Shown here: one piece after another, positions 1 to 7,087 of the stretch
Numbering within the stretch: the first letter of the stretch is position 1
How the letters are laid out: each line of letters opens with the position of its first letter
NCBI GenBank assembly: GCA_900544025.1
Contig: UQTM01000035.1
Location: 1 to 32,516 of the forward strand
DNA from: an uncultured Odoribacter sp.
GTDB taxonomy: Bacteria; Bacteroidota; Bacteroidia; Bacteroidales; Marinifilaceae
Direction: 5' to 3'
Length of the DNA stretch: 32,516 nt
Position numbers and translations under genes: made by a program
Notes under the pieces: generated by a model
Databases searched by the model: none
What the model was told of the DNA's origin: nothing
What the model saw: only the letters and a program-made list of their open reading frames with translations

Positions 1-1025
1 AACGGCTGGAACCGGATATCGATATTCTGGTCGTGGGCGCGGAAGGAAAGATGGAAATGGAAAAAGTCCCGGAAGCGGGATTTCCGATAGAGGGTTTGCC
101 TGTCCGGGGATTTCGAAGGAAGCTGACCTTGGAAAATATAAAAGTGCTGTTGAATTTGTGGAAGAGCTTGCGGAAAGCTAAAAAGATCATAAAAAAATTT
201 CAGCCGGATGCGGTGGTGGGAGTCGGCGGATATGCCAGCGGCCCTATCGGGCGGGTGGCAACGAAGGCGGGGATTCCTTTGGTGTTGCAGGAACAAAATT
301 CTTATGCCGGAGTGACCAATAAATTATTGGCAAAGAAAGCCCGTCGGATTTGTGTGGCTTATGAGGGGATGGATCGCTTTTTTGAAAAGGATAAAATCGT
401 TTTTACCGGAAATCCGGTAAGGAAAGATTTGTTGAAGGCAAAGGAGCTGCGGAAAGAAGGTATCGAATTTTATGGATTGGAACCCGGCCGGAAAACCGTA
501 TTGATAACAGGGGGAAGTTTGGGGGCCGGTACATTAAATAAAGCGATGCTCAAGAGTCTGGACTTTTTTGCCCGCCGGGAAGATGTCCAGGTGTTGTGGC
601 AATGCGGTAGTTACTATTACGAAAATATAGAAAAGGAAACGGCTGGAAAATTGCCTTCCAATGTGAAGCTGATGGCTTTCCTGAAACGGATGGATTTGGC
701 TTATGCCTGTGCCGATGTGGTGGTGGCGAGGGCCGGAGCGGGTACGATCTCGGAATTGTGCCTGTTGGAAAAAGCGGCGTTGCTGATTCCTTCACCGAAT
801 GTAGCCGAAGACCACCAGACCAAGAATGCTATGGCTTTGGTAAATAAAGGGGCGGCTGTTATGCTGAAAGATTCGGAAGCAGAAGAGAAATTACTGGAAA
901 TGTTGCGTGGATTGCTGGAAGACGATAGCCGTCGCGAGACATTGCAGCGGAATATCGGGAAACTCGCTATCCGGGATTCTGACGAAGCGATTGCTAAAGA
1001 GATTCTAAAGATTATCAATAAATAG
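1..1025 (+). CDS. murG: MurG, UDP-GlcNAc:lipid I GlcNAc transferase (5' truncated by window edge)
   Basis: MurG adds GlcNAc to undecaprenyl-PP-MurNAc-pentapeptide (lipid I) to make lipid II on the inner face of the cytoplasmic membrane. The frame is open to the window edge (first full codon at 3), so roughly the first 25-35 residues, including the usual N-terminal GGGTGGH loop, are missing. A GTG at 33 lies inside the conserved VVGAEGKMEME segment and is not the start. Visible GT28-family landmarks are GVGGYASGP, QEQNSYAGVTNK, ITGGSLGAGTLN and the UDP-GlcNAc-binding stretch RAGAGTISEL followed by PSPNVAEDHQTKNA. The stop is 4 bp before the murC ATG, so the two are probably co-transcribed and translationally linked. 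Identity is very secure from both motifs and context. Confidence 0.97.
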   Translation, partial: RLEPDIDILVVGAEGKMEMEKVPEAGFPIEGLPVRGFRRKLTLENIKVLLNLWKSLRKAKKIIKKFQPDAVVGVGGYASGPIGRVATKAGIPLVLQEQNSYAGVTNKLLAKKARRICVAYEGMDRFFEKDKIVFTGNPVRKDLLKAKELRKEGIEFYGLEPGRKTVLITGGSLGAGTLNKAMLKSLDFFARREDVQVLWQCGSYYYENIEKETAGKLPSNVKLMAFLKRMDLAYACADVVVARAGAGTISELCLLEKAALLIPSPNVAEDHQTKNAMALVNKGAAVMLKDSEAEEKLLEMLRGLLEDDSRRETLQRNIGKLAIRDSDEAIAKEILKIINK

Positions 1026-1029
1026 AGGT

Positions 1030-2406
1030 ATGGACGATATTTTGAAAAATATAAAAAACGTTTATTTCGTCGGGATCGGCGGTATCGGTATGAGTGCCCT
1101 GGCACGCTATTTCAAGGCAAATCGGTACCGGGTTGCCGGATACGACCGTACGCCTTCTTTGCTGACCGATAAAATGGCGAGGGAGGAAGGTATTCCCGTG
1201 AATTACCGGGATGAAGAAATGGAAATCGCACAGGAGTTTCGCAATAAAAAAGATACGTTGGTGGTATATACTCCTGCTATTCCGCAGGACAGTCCGCAGT
1301 TGAACTTTTTTAAGAAAGCGGGTTTCACCTTACATAAGCGTGCAGAGGTGTTGGGACTGCTTTCGCGTAACGGTAAGGCGGTATGTGTGGCGGGTACGCA
1401 CGGTAAGACCACGGTTTCTACAATGACGGCTTTCCTGCTTCATGAATCGGCTGTCGGCTGTAATGCTTTTTTGGGAGGAATTTCCATGAATTTCGGAACT
1501 AATCTGCTGATTAACCGTAATTCACCGTATATTGTCATTGAAGCGGATGAGTTCGATCGTTCTTTTTTGCATTTGCATCCGGAGATGGCGGTAATTACGT
1601 CTATGGATAACGATCATATGGATATCTACGAGAACCGGGAGAATTTATTGGAGGCTTTCAACCAGTTTGCTTCACAGGTCAGGCCGGACGGAGGAAAACT
1701 CTTTTTGAAGAAAGGGCTTTCTTTGGAAAAAGCGAAGGTTTCGGGATATTACGGAGTGGATACGGCGGCGGATTGCTATTCGGACCATTTGCGGGTGATC
1801 GACGGGCACTACCTTTTCGATTATCACGGCAAAGCCGAGATGCAGGGGTTGATTCTGGGAGTTCCGGGAAGGGTGAATGTCGAGAATGCGACCGCTGCAA
1901 TTACTTTGGCTTTGGAAGCCGGAGTGACCCCCGAAGAAATCCGTGCGGCTTTACCGGAATTCCGGGGAGTGGTCAGGAGATTTAACATTCATGCCGATAC
2001 GGGCGAGAAAATGTATATCGATGATTATGCCCATCACCCGAAAGAGATCGAAGCCACTTTAAAATCGGTGCGGGAAATGTGGCCGCATAAGAAGCTTACC
2101 GTGGTATTTCAGCCGCACTTATACACCCGGACACGGGATTTTTATCCGGAATTTGCAAAGAGCCTGAGTTTAGCCGACCGGGTGATTTTGCTGGATATTT
2201 ATCCTGCCCGCGAATTACCGATTCCGGGAGTGACTTCCGAGATCATACGGGAACAGATCACCGTGCCTGCGGAAATATTGTCGAAAGAGGCTTTGCTGGA
2301 GTATATCGGGACCCGGTTCGACGAAGGAGTTATTATGACGGTGGGGGCCGGGGATATCGACCGGATGATTCCCGCTATTACACAGAAAATATTACAGCAA
2401 TCATAA
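1030..2406 (+). CDS. murC: MurC, UDP-N-acetylmuramate--L-alanine ligase
   Basis: Cytoplasmic ATP-dependent ligase that adds L-Ala to UDP-MurNAc, the first amino acid of the peptidoglycan stem peptide. At 458 aa it has normal family length. An N-terminal Rossmann segment (FVGIGGIGMSALA, about residues 14-26) is followed by the Mur ligase P-loop GTHGKTT at 122-128, then EADEFDRSF, the NVENATAAI segment of the central domain, and the YIDDYAHHPKEIEATL stretch typical of MurC in the C-terminal domain. The ATG start is 4 bp after murG, and ftsQ follows after 30 bp. This murG-murC-ftsQ-ftsA-ftsZ order is a standard dcw cluster end. Nothing odd seen. Confidence 0.98.
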   Translation: MDDILKNIKNVYFVGIGGIGMSALARYFKANRYRVAGYDRTPSLLTDKMAREEGIPVNYRDEEMEIAQEFRNKKDTLVVYTPAIPQDSPQLNFFKKAGFTLHKRAEVLGLLSRNGKAVCVAGTHGKTTVSTMTAFLLHESAVGCNAFLGGISMNFGTNLLINRNSPYIVIEADEFDRSFLHLHPEMAVITSMDNDHMDIYENRENLLEAFNQFASQVRPDGGKLFLKKGLSLEKAKVSGYYGVDTAADCYSDHLRVIDGHYLFDYHGKAEMQGLILGVPGRVNVENATAAITLALEAGVTPEEIRAALPEFRGVVRRFNIHADTGEKMYIDDYAHHPKEIEATLKSVREMWPHKKLTVVFQPHLYTRTRDFYPEFAKSLSLADRVILLDIYPARELPIPGVTSEIIREQITVPAEILSKEALLEYIGTRFDEGVIMTVGAGDIDRMIPAITQKILQQS

Positions 2407-2436
2407 TCCCGAGAGTTTCATAAGGGGAGAAACAGG

Positions 2437-3162
2437 ATGAAAAAAGCGTTACCTTACATATTATTTTTTAGTTTATTTGCATACCTGATAATTGTGCTTA
2501 CCTTTGCAAAGACAAAATTGGGGGATGTGAAATGTAGGGGATTGCAGGTTGTCGTTGGCGATACCGATGAGAATGCGTTTATTGATGAAAATGAAGTATT
2601 GGCAGTCATTAAGCGTGGATACGGGGATATTAAAGGCAAAAATATTGTTGAGATAGACAAAGACAGTATTGAGCGTGTACTTATCAGAAATTCGGTTATA
2701 AAATCGGCTCAGATTTACTACAGTTTAGACGGTAGTTTCCATGTAGAGATCACACAACGAAAGCCTGTTCTTAGAGTTTTGGCAGGCGACGGATATTATG
2801 TGGACGAAGATGGAAAAGTTATGCCGTTATCGGGAAAATATACATCGAGGGTTGTGGTTGCAACCGGGAATATTTCCAAAAAATTTGCTTGTAACGGTTT
2901 ATATCCTTTCGTGATGGCTTTGAAAGAGGATGATTTTTGGGAGGCGTTGATCGAACAGATCGTTGTGGTGAAAGACAATGAGGTCGTGTTGATCCCGAAA
3001 GTAGGTAATTTCAAAATCGTGTTTGGAAAGGTGGATGATTATGTTGCGAAGCTGGATAAGTTGCGTTTTTTCCTAAAGGAAGGAATCGCTTTAAAAGGCT
3101 GGAACGTATATAAAGAAATTAATTTGAAATTCGACAACCAGGTGGTTTGTGTAAGAAGATAA
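2437..3162 (+). CDS. ftsQ: FtsQ-like cell division protein
   Basis: Bitopic divisome protein; in the family it links the cytoplasmic ring to periplasmic wall synthesis through FtsB/FtsL. The 241 aa protein has a short cytoplasmic N-terminus, one membrane segment at about residues 5-25 (PYILFFSLFAYLIIVL), then a periplasmic POTRA-like region (about 30-110) containing NVIEID-type residues (KGKNIVEIDKDSIERVL) and a following beta domain with VEITQRKPVLRV and YYVDEDGKVMPL, both hallmarks of FtsQ/DivIB. Sequence is divergent, as usual for this family, so position between murC and ftsA carries much of the weight. A purine-rich stretch (AGGGGAGAAACAGG) precedes the ATG. ftsA follows within a few bases. 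Confidence 0.93.
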   Translation: MKKALPYILFFSLFAYLIIVLTFAKTKLGDVKCRGLQVVVGDTDENAFIDENEVLAVIKRGYGDIKGKNIVEIDKDSIERVLIRNSVIKSAQIYYSLDGSFHVEITQRKPVLRVLAGDGYYVDEDGKVMPLSGKYTSRVVVATGNISKKFACNGLYPFVMALKEDDFWEALIEQIVVVKDNEVVLIPKVGNFKIVFGKVDDYVAKLDKLRFFLKEGIALKGWNVYKEINLKFDNQVVCVRR

Positions 3163-3175
3163 ATCATTGAGGACT

Positions 3176-4333
3176 ATGGGTTTGATTGCAACTTTGGATA
3201 TGGGATCGGAAAAAATGGTAATGGCGCTCGCTGCCTCTGACAGCAACGGGAATTGCCGTTTGACCGGGATAAAGTTCATTGCTTCACAGGGTGTGCAGCA
3301 GGGGATGATAACGGATCAGGCAAAAGCACAAACCTGTATTCGCAGCCTGATGAACGAATTGTTGAAAGACAGGGTAGTGGATGCCCTGAATATCTCTTTG
3401 TCGGGGCAAATCGTGAAGATGACCGAACGTAAGGTGAATGTTCCTTTGCAGCGTAAGGTGGTGGAAAGCGGCGATCTGGTACGTGCCGAGATAAAATGTG
3501 CAGAGGGGCTTGAATCGCGTGATGAAGAGCTGATCGACTTGCTTCCCGTGGCTTATTCGGTGGATCGTGGAGAATTGATTGCCGATCCGGTAGGTAAGCA
3601 CGGCCGTGCACTGGAAGTATATTATCAGGCCTATACGGCGGCTACGGCTTCTTTGAGTGAAATTCGCCGTTTGTTCGACGGATATAATATCCGGGAGATC
3701 AATTTTTTCCCGTTGGCACGGGTATATGGCGAGGCGGTGGATGCAGAAATGGAAGACCGTGATTTCGCTTTGGTGGACTTGGGAGCCACGAGTACGAAAG
3801 TCACTTTGTTCCGGGGAGGATTATTGGAATACGAGGCTGTTCTGCCTTTGGGGGTAAGGACGATCGACAATGATATTATGAGTGCTTTCGGGATCGATGC
3901 ACAAAAGGCCCGGAAGTTGAAACATGAATACGGACAGGCATTGCGTTCGGTATGCAAGAATAAGAAATTGGTGATTCCGGACACGAAGCTCACGATCGAG
4001 AGCCGCGATCTGGCCACCGTTATTCAGAGCCGGATAGAAGAGCTGCTCGAAGGGGTGGTATTTCTGTTGCAGGGCTGGGGATTTGAAAAAGGAGAAGACG
4101 AGATTTTGCTGACGGGCGGCGGCAGCCGTTTACTGGATGTGGATGCCTTGTTGCAACGCTTGTCGGGACACCGGATTGCCAGAGCATTCGTAAAACGGGT
4201 GCAAAGCTCTAAAGAAGAAGTTTTGCGTACCCCTGAATATATGGTTGCTTTAGGCCTGTTGCTCTGTGCCCACGAGGAGCCTCAGGAAACGAAGTCGGGG
4301 CTGTTCGATAAGCTTAAAGGCCTGTTTGGATAA
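3176..4333 (+). CDS. ftsA: FtsA, actin-like membrane tether for FtsZ
   Basis: FtsA polymerises as an actin homologue and ties FtsZ filaments to the membrane. The protein opens with an ATPase phosphate-1 segment (LIATLDMGSEKMVMALAA) and has phosphate-2 (VDLGATSTKVTLF, about residue 200) and the adenosine-site ILLTGGGSRL in the last quarter. The SHS2-type 1C subdomain lies between the first two. The tail (GLFDKLKGLFG) is a short amphipathic helix, the expected membrane-targeting sequence. I chose ATG 3176, which starts directly at MGLIATLD; an in-frame TTG at 3167 would add three residues. Length 385 aa is slightly short for the phylum but complete. It lies 13 bp after ftsQ and 49 bp before the first ftsZ. 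Confidence 0.95.
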   Translation: MGLIATLDMGSEKMVMALAASDSNGNCRLTGIKFIASQGVQQGMITDQAKAQTCIRSLMNELLKDRVVDALNISLSGQIVKMTERKVNVPLQRKVVESGDLVRAEIKCAEGLESRDEELIDLLPVAYSVDRGELIADPVGKHGRALEVYYQAYTAATASLSEIRRLFDGYNIREINFFPLARVYGEAVDAEMEDRDFALVDLGATSTKVTLFRGGLLEYEAVLPLGVRTIDNDIMSAFGIDAQKARKLKHEYGQALRSVCKNKKLVIPDTKLTIESRDLATVIQSRIEELLEGVVFLLQGWGFEKGEDEILLTGGGSRLLDVDALLQRLSGHRIARAFVKRVQSSKEEVLRTPEYMVALGLLLCAHEEPQETKSGLFDKLKGLFG

Positions 4334-4382
4334 AGCAAAGGCTGTAATAGATTTAGTATTTAACTTTTTAGCTTGAAGATAT

Positions 4383-5708
4383 ATGGTCATAGATGATGAG
4401 CTGTTGTCATTGAAGCTTCCCGATCAGCCGCAGGAAGAATCGATCATAAAAGTGATCGGTGTAGGGGGCGGTGGAAGTAATGCCGTAAATCACATGTTCC
4501 GGCAGGGAATTCACGGAGTGGAATTTGTGGTTTGCAATACGGATATTCAGGCATTGCGCCAGAGCCGGGTGAAAAACCGGATTCAGTTGGGGAAGGAATT
4601 GACGGAAGGCCGCGGAGCCGGATGCCAGCCTGAACGGGGACGGCAGTCGGCTATCGAAAGCATGGATTTTATCAAGACCCTGCTGGAGCGTAATACCCGC
4701 ATGGTGTTTATCACAGCCGGAATGGGCGGAGGTACCGGAACGGGAGCAGCTCCGGAAATTGCCCGTCAGGCAAGGGAAATGGGGATACTCACCATCGGTA
4801 TCGTGACTGTTCCGTTCAGCTTTGAAGGAAAGAAAAAGATCGAACAGGCGATGGCCGGTATCGATGAACTGGAAGAATATGTAGATGCGCTATTGATCAT
4901 TGCCAATGAAAAGCTGAGGGATATATACGGCGACCTGAAATTGTCGGATGCTTTTGCCAAAGCGGACGATGTACTGACGATCGCTGCTAAAAGTATTGCC
5001 GAAATCATTACGGTAAAAGGCTATGTAAATGTGGATTTTGCCGATGTGGAGAGCGTGATGCGCGATAGCGGTGTGGCATTGATGGGAGCTGCCGAGGCAG
5101 AAGGCGAAAACCGGGCGATGGAGGCTTTGGAAAATGCGCTGATCTCTCCTTTGCTGAATAGCCACGATATACGCGGGGCTTCGAATATTCTGCTCAATAT
5201 GCTCTATGGCGAGAAAGAGGTCACGATGGATGAAATCAGTTTGATCACCGATAGCCTGCAGGAAAAAGTGGGACAGAATGTGAACGTGATCTGGGGTGCA
5301 GGGAAAGATGAGACTTTAGGAGATAAATTGCGGGTTGCTGTGATTGCCACCGGCTTTAACGGTGGCGGAGTCCGCCTGAATGCGGCTTCCATCCAGGGAA
5401 ACGGCCGTGCCCAGCAGTCGGTTGCTCCGGAAAGGGAAATGAAACCTGATTTTAAGGTGGAGGCCTTGCCGGACGATCTGGAAATGAAGGTTCTCGATCC
5501 GGTGGAATTGGAAGAAGAAGCCCGCCAGCGCCGTTTGCGCCAGGAAGAGGAACGGAAGAGAAGACAACGCCGGGATATGAACCGGAGGGCGGACAGTTTC
5601 GAACGCAGCCACCGGGGAGTGAACGAGGTGCCCGATACCGATAATTGGTTTAAACGGAAGATCGGAACTTTGTTCAATGAGGACGGAGTGAAAGATCCGG
5701 AGATGTGA
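4383..5708 (+). CDS. ftsZ: FtsZ paralog 1 (long, without the canonical C-terminal peptide)
   Basis: Tubulin-like GTPase forming the division ring. The GTPase core looks fully active: GVGGGGSNAVNHM (T1, about 26-38), NTDIQAL (52-58), GAGCQPERG, the tubulin signature GGGTGTG at 115-121, and the T7 loop NVDFADV at 216-222, which supplies the catalytic Asp residues (D218, D221). After the core the protein departs from the norm. Residues 374-402 are a Glu/Arg-rich, probably helical stretch where FtsZ2 carries its C-terminal peptide, and the end (NWFKRKIGTLF, 421-431, then acidic) is amphipathic and resembles the FtsA tail encoded just upstream. No IPAF/IPAYxRR motif is present. Length 441 aa. A second complete ftsZ follows after 163 bp. 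Its core is the more canonical of the two (SNAVNH), so I take it as a working ring protein with altered tethering. Confidence 0.97.
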   Translation: MVIDDELLSLKLPDQPQEESIIKVIGVGGGGSNAVNHMFRQGIHGVEFVVCNTDIQALRQSRVKNRIQLGKELTEGRGAGCQPERGRQSAIESMDFIKTLLERNTRMVFITAGMGGGTGTGAAPEIARQAREMGILTIGIVTVPFSFEGKKKIEQAMAGIDELEEYVDALLIIANEKLRDIYGDLKLSDAFAKADDVLTIAAKSIAEIITVKGYVNVDFADVESVMRDSGVALMGAAEAEGENRAMEALENALISPLLNSHDIRGASNILLNMLYGEKEVTMDEISLITDSLQEKVGQNVNVIWGAGKDETLGDKLRVAVIATGFNGGGVRLNAASIQGNGRAQQSVAPEREMKPDFKVEALPDDLEMKVLDPVELEEEARQRRLRQEEERKRRQRRDMNRRADSFERSHRGVNEVPDTDNWFKRKIGTLFNEDGVKDPEM

Positions 5709-5787
5709 TCCTGAAAATCCGGAGGAAGACGGAAGCAGGCGAGGGCATAGCGGAGATTTCGGGAATGACGTAAATAAAAATTTATAA

Positions 5788-5820
5788 GGCAGGAGAGAAC
5801 AGGGAAAGGTTGTACCTGCC
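5788..5820 (+). other. Inverted repeat in the ftsZ1-ftsZ2 spacer
   Basis: The 163-bp spacer between the two ftsZ genes (5709-5871) has no ORF, no TAnnTTTG element and no T-run. It holds one GC-rich inverted repeat, GGCAGG (5788-5793) with CCTGCC (5815-5820), around a 21-nt purine-rich loop. It could be a modest RNA hairpin affecting stability or relative expression of the two genes, or chance. It is not a convincing terminator. Confidence 0.35.
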
Positions 5821-5871
5821 GTTTGAGGAAGATGGTTTTAGATGGGTCGTTAGACATTAATTTATACGAGT

Positions 5872-7005
5872 ATGGTAGAAGGATTGATAAATTTTAATCT
5901 GAACGAGGAAACCCCTACGATTATAAAAGTGATCGGCGTGGGCGGCGGCGGCGGTAACGCTGTTGAATATATGTACTCAAAGGGAATTTGTGATGTGGAT
6001 TTTGTGATTTGCAACACAGATTACCAGGCGTTGCAAAATAGCCCGATACCATACAAGATTCAATTAGGGAAGCAATTAACCGCCGGGCACGGAGCCGGAA
6101 ACAATCCGGTGATGGGCGAAAAATCGGCGCAGGAGAGCCTGGACGATATTACCGCCTTATTGAAGAAGAATACTAAAATGGCTTTTGTAACGGCAGCCCT
6201 GGGAGGAGGTACAGGAACAGGGGCCGCTCCGGTGATTGCAAAATTGTCGAAAGATATGGGCATATTGACGGTGGGGATCGTTTCGATTCCGGCTCGTTTT
6301 GAAGGCCCTAAAAGGCTGGAACAGGCCCGCGAAGGGTTGAAGCGACTGAAAGACAATGTAGATTGCCTTATCGTGATCGATAACGAAAAGATTAAGAAAA
6401 TATACGGCTCTCAGACGATTTCTGCGGCTTTTGCCAAAGCGAACGACGTTTTGAACATAGCGGCCAAAGGAATTGCGGAAATTATCACGCTGCCGGGATA
6501 TATCAATGTGGATTTTGCCGACGTAAAAACCGTGATGACCGATAGTGGGGTGGCGATCATGGGAGCAGCCCAGGCTTCGGGTGAAGACCGGGCGAAACGG
6601 GCGATAGCAGAGGCTCTCGACAGTCCGCTGTTGAACAATAACGATATTTTAGGAGCAAAGGATATTTTGCTGAATATCACTTCCGGCACAGACGAGATCA
6701 CGATGAACGAAATGTCGGAGATCACTTCGCATATCATTCGTAAAGTGGGGAATAGCGCCGCCGTGATATGGGGCGTGGGAAACGATCCTGCTTTGGGGGA
6801 TGCCATTTCGGTGACGATTATCGCTACCGGATTCCCGACCAGCGATATCGAATTATTCGACCTGTCGGCCGAGAAGAAAAACGAAGAGAAGCCTGCTGTA
6901 TTGAAAGCGGAAGAAGTGGCGTTGAAAGTAAGCCTTACTCCTGCCGAAATCAGAGAATTGGAAAATATTCCGGCTTATAAGCGGAGAAATTTAAGGATTG
7001 TATAA
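5872..7005 (+). CDS. ftsZ: FtsZ paralog 2 (short linker, canonical C-terminal peptide)
   Basis: A second full-length FtsZ, 377 aa, directly downstream of the first. GTPase elements are intact: GVGGGGGNAVEYM (T1), NTDYQAL (48-54), GAGNNP, GGGTGTG at 111-117 and T7 NVDFADV at 212-218. Differences from paralog 1 include AAL instead of AGM just before the signature (108-110), PARFEG instead of PFSFEG in the following loop, and a very short linker. It ends with TPAEIRELENIPAYKRRNL (356-374), which matches the conserved FtsZ C-terminal peptide that binds FtsA and other partners. The two proteins align nearly gap-free through the core but differ at many positions, so this is an old duplication or paralog. 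The usual single-ftsZ layout of Bacteroidales makes this striking. Likely a partner subunit in mixed or parallel filaments (inference). Confidence 0.96.
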   Translation: MVEGLINFNLNEETPTIIKVIGVGGGGGNAVEYMYSKGICDVDFVICNTDYQALQNSPIPYKIQLGKQLTAGHGAGNNPVMGEKSAQESLDDITALLKKNTKMAFVTAALGGGTGTGAAPVIAKLSKDMGILTVGIVSIPARFEGPKRLEQAREGLKRLKDNVDCLIVIDNEKIKKIYGSQTISAAFAKANDVLNIAAKGIAEIITLPGYINVDFADVKTVMTDSGVAIMGAAQASGEDRAKRAIAEALDSPLLNNNDILGAKDILLNITSGTDEITMNEMSEITSHIIRKVGNSAAVIWGVGNDPALGDAISVTIIATGFPTSDIELFDLSAEKKNEEKPAVLKAEEVALKVSLTPAEIRELENIPAYKRRNLRIV

Positions 7006-7012
7006 AAATAGG

Positions 7013-7073
7013 AGGCTGAGATAGCCTTTACCCCGTTTGAGACGGGAAAGAAAAAGTCGCCGCAGGAAGCGGC
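7013..7073 (+). promoter_or_regulatory. Triple-hairpin leader before the DEAD-box helicase gene
   Basis: Three consecutive perfect inverted repeats, each a 5-bp stem with a 5-nt loop: AGGCT/AGCCT (7013-7027), CCCGT/ACGGG (7032-7046) and GCCGC/GCGGC (7059-7073). They lie between the ftsZ2 stop and the helicase ATG (7088), with an A-rich spacer before the third. No T-run follows, so they are not classic terminators. A structured leader for an RNA helicase mRNA suggests processing, stability control or self-regulation, which is inference. Confidence 0.5.
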
Positions 7074-7087
7074 ATTAAATACGAAGA

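Noticed and set aside
5204..5857. 217-codon minus-strand frame over the 3' end of ftsZ1
   Set aside because: Shadow of the charged FtsZ1 tail; no recognisable domain and Ser/Arg-rich composition typical of antisense frames.
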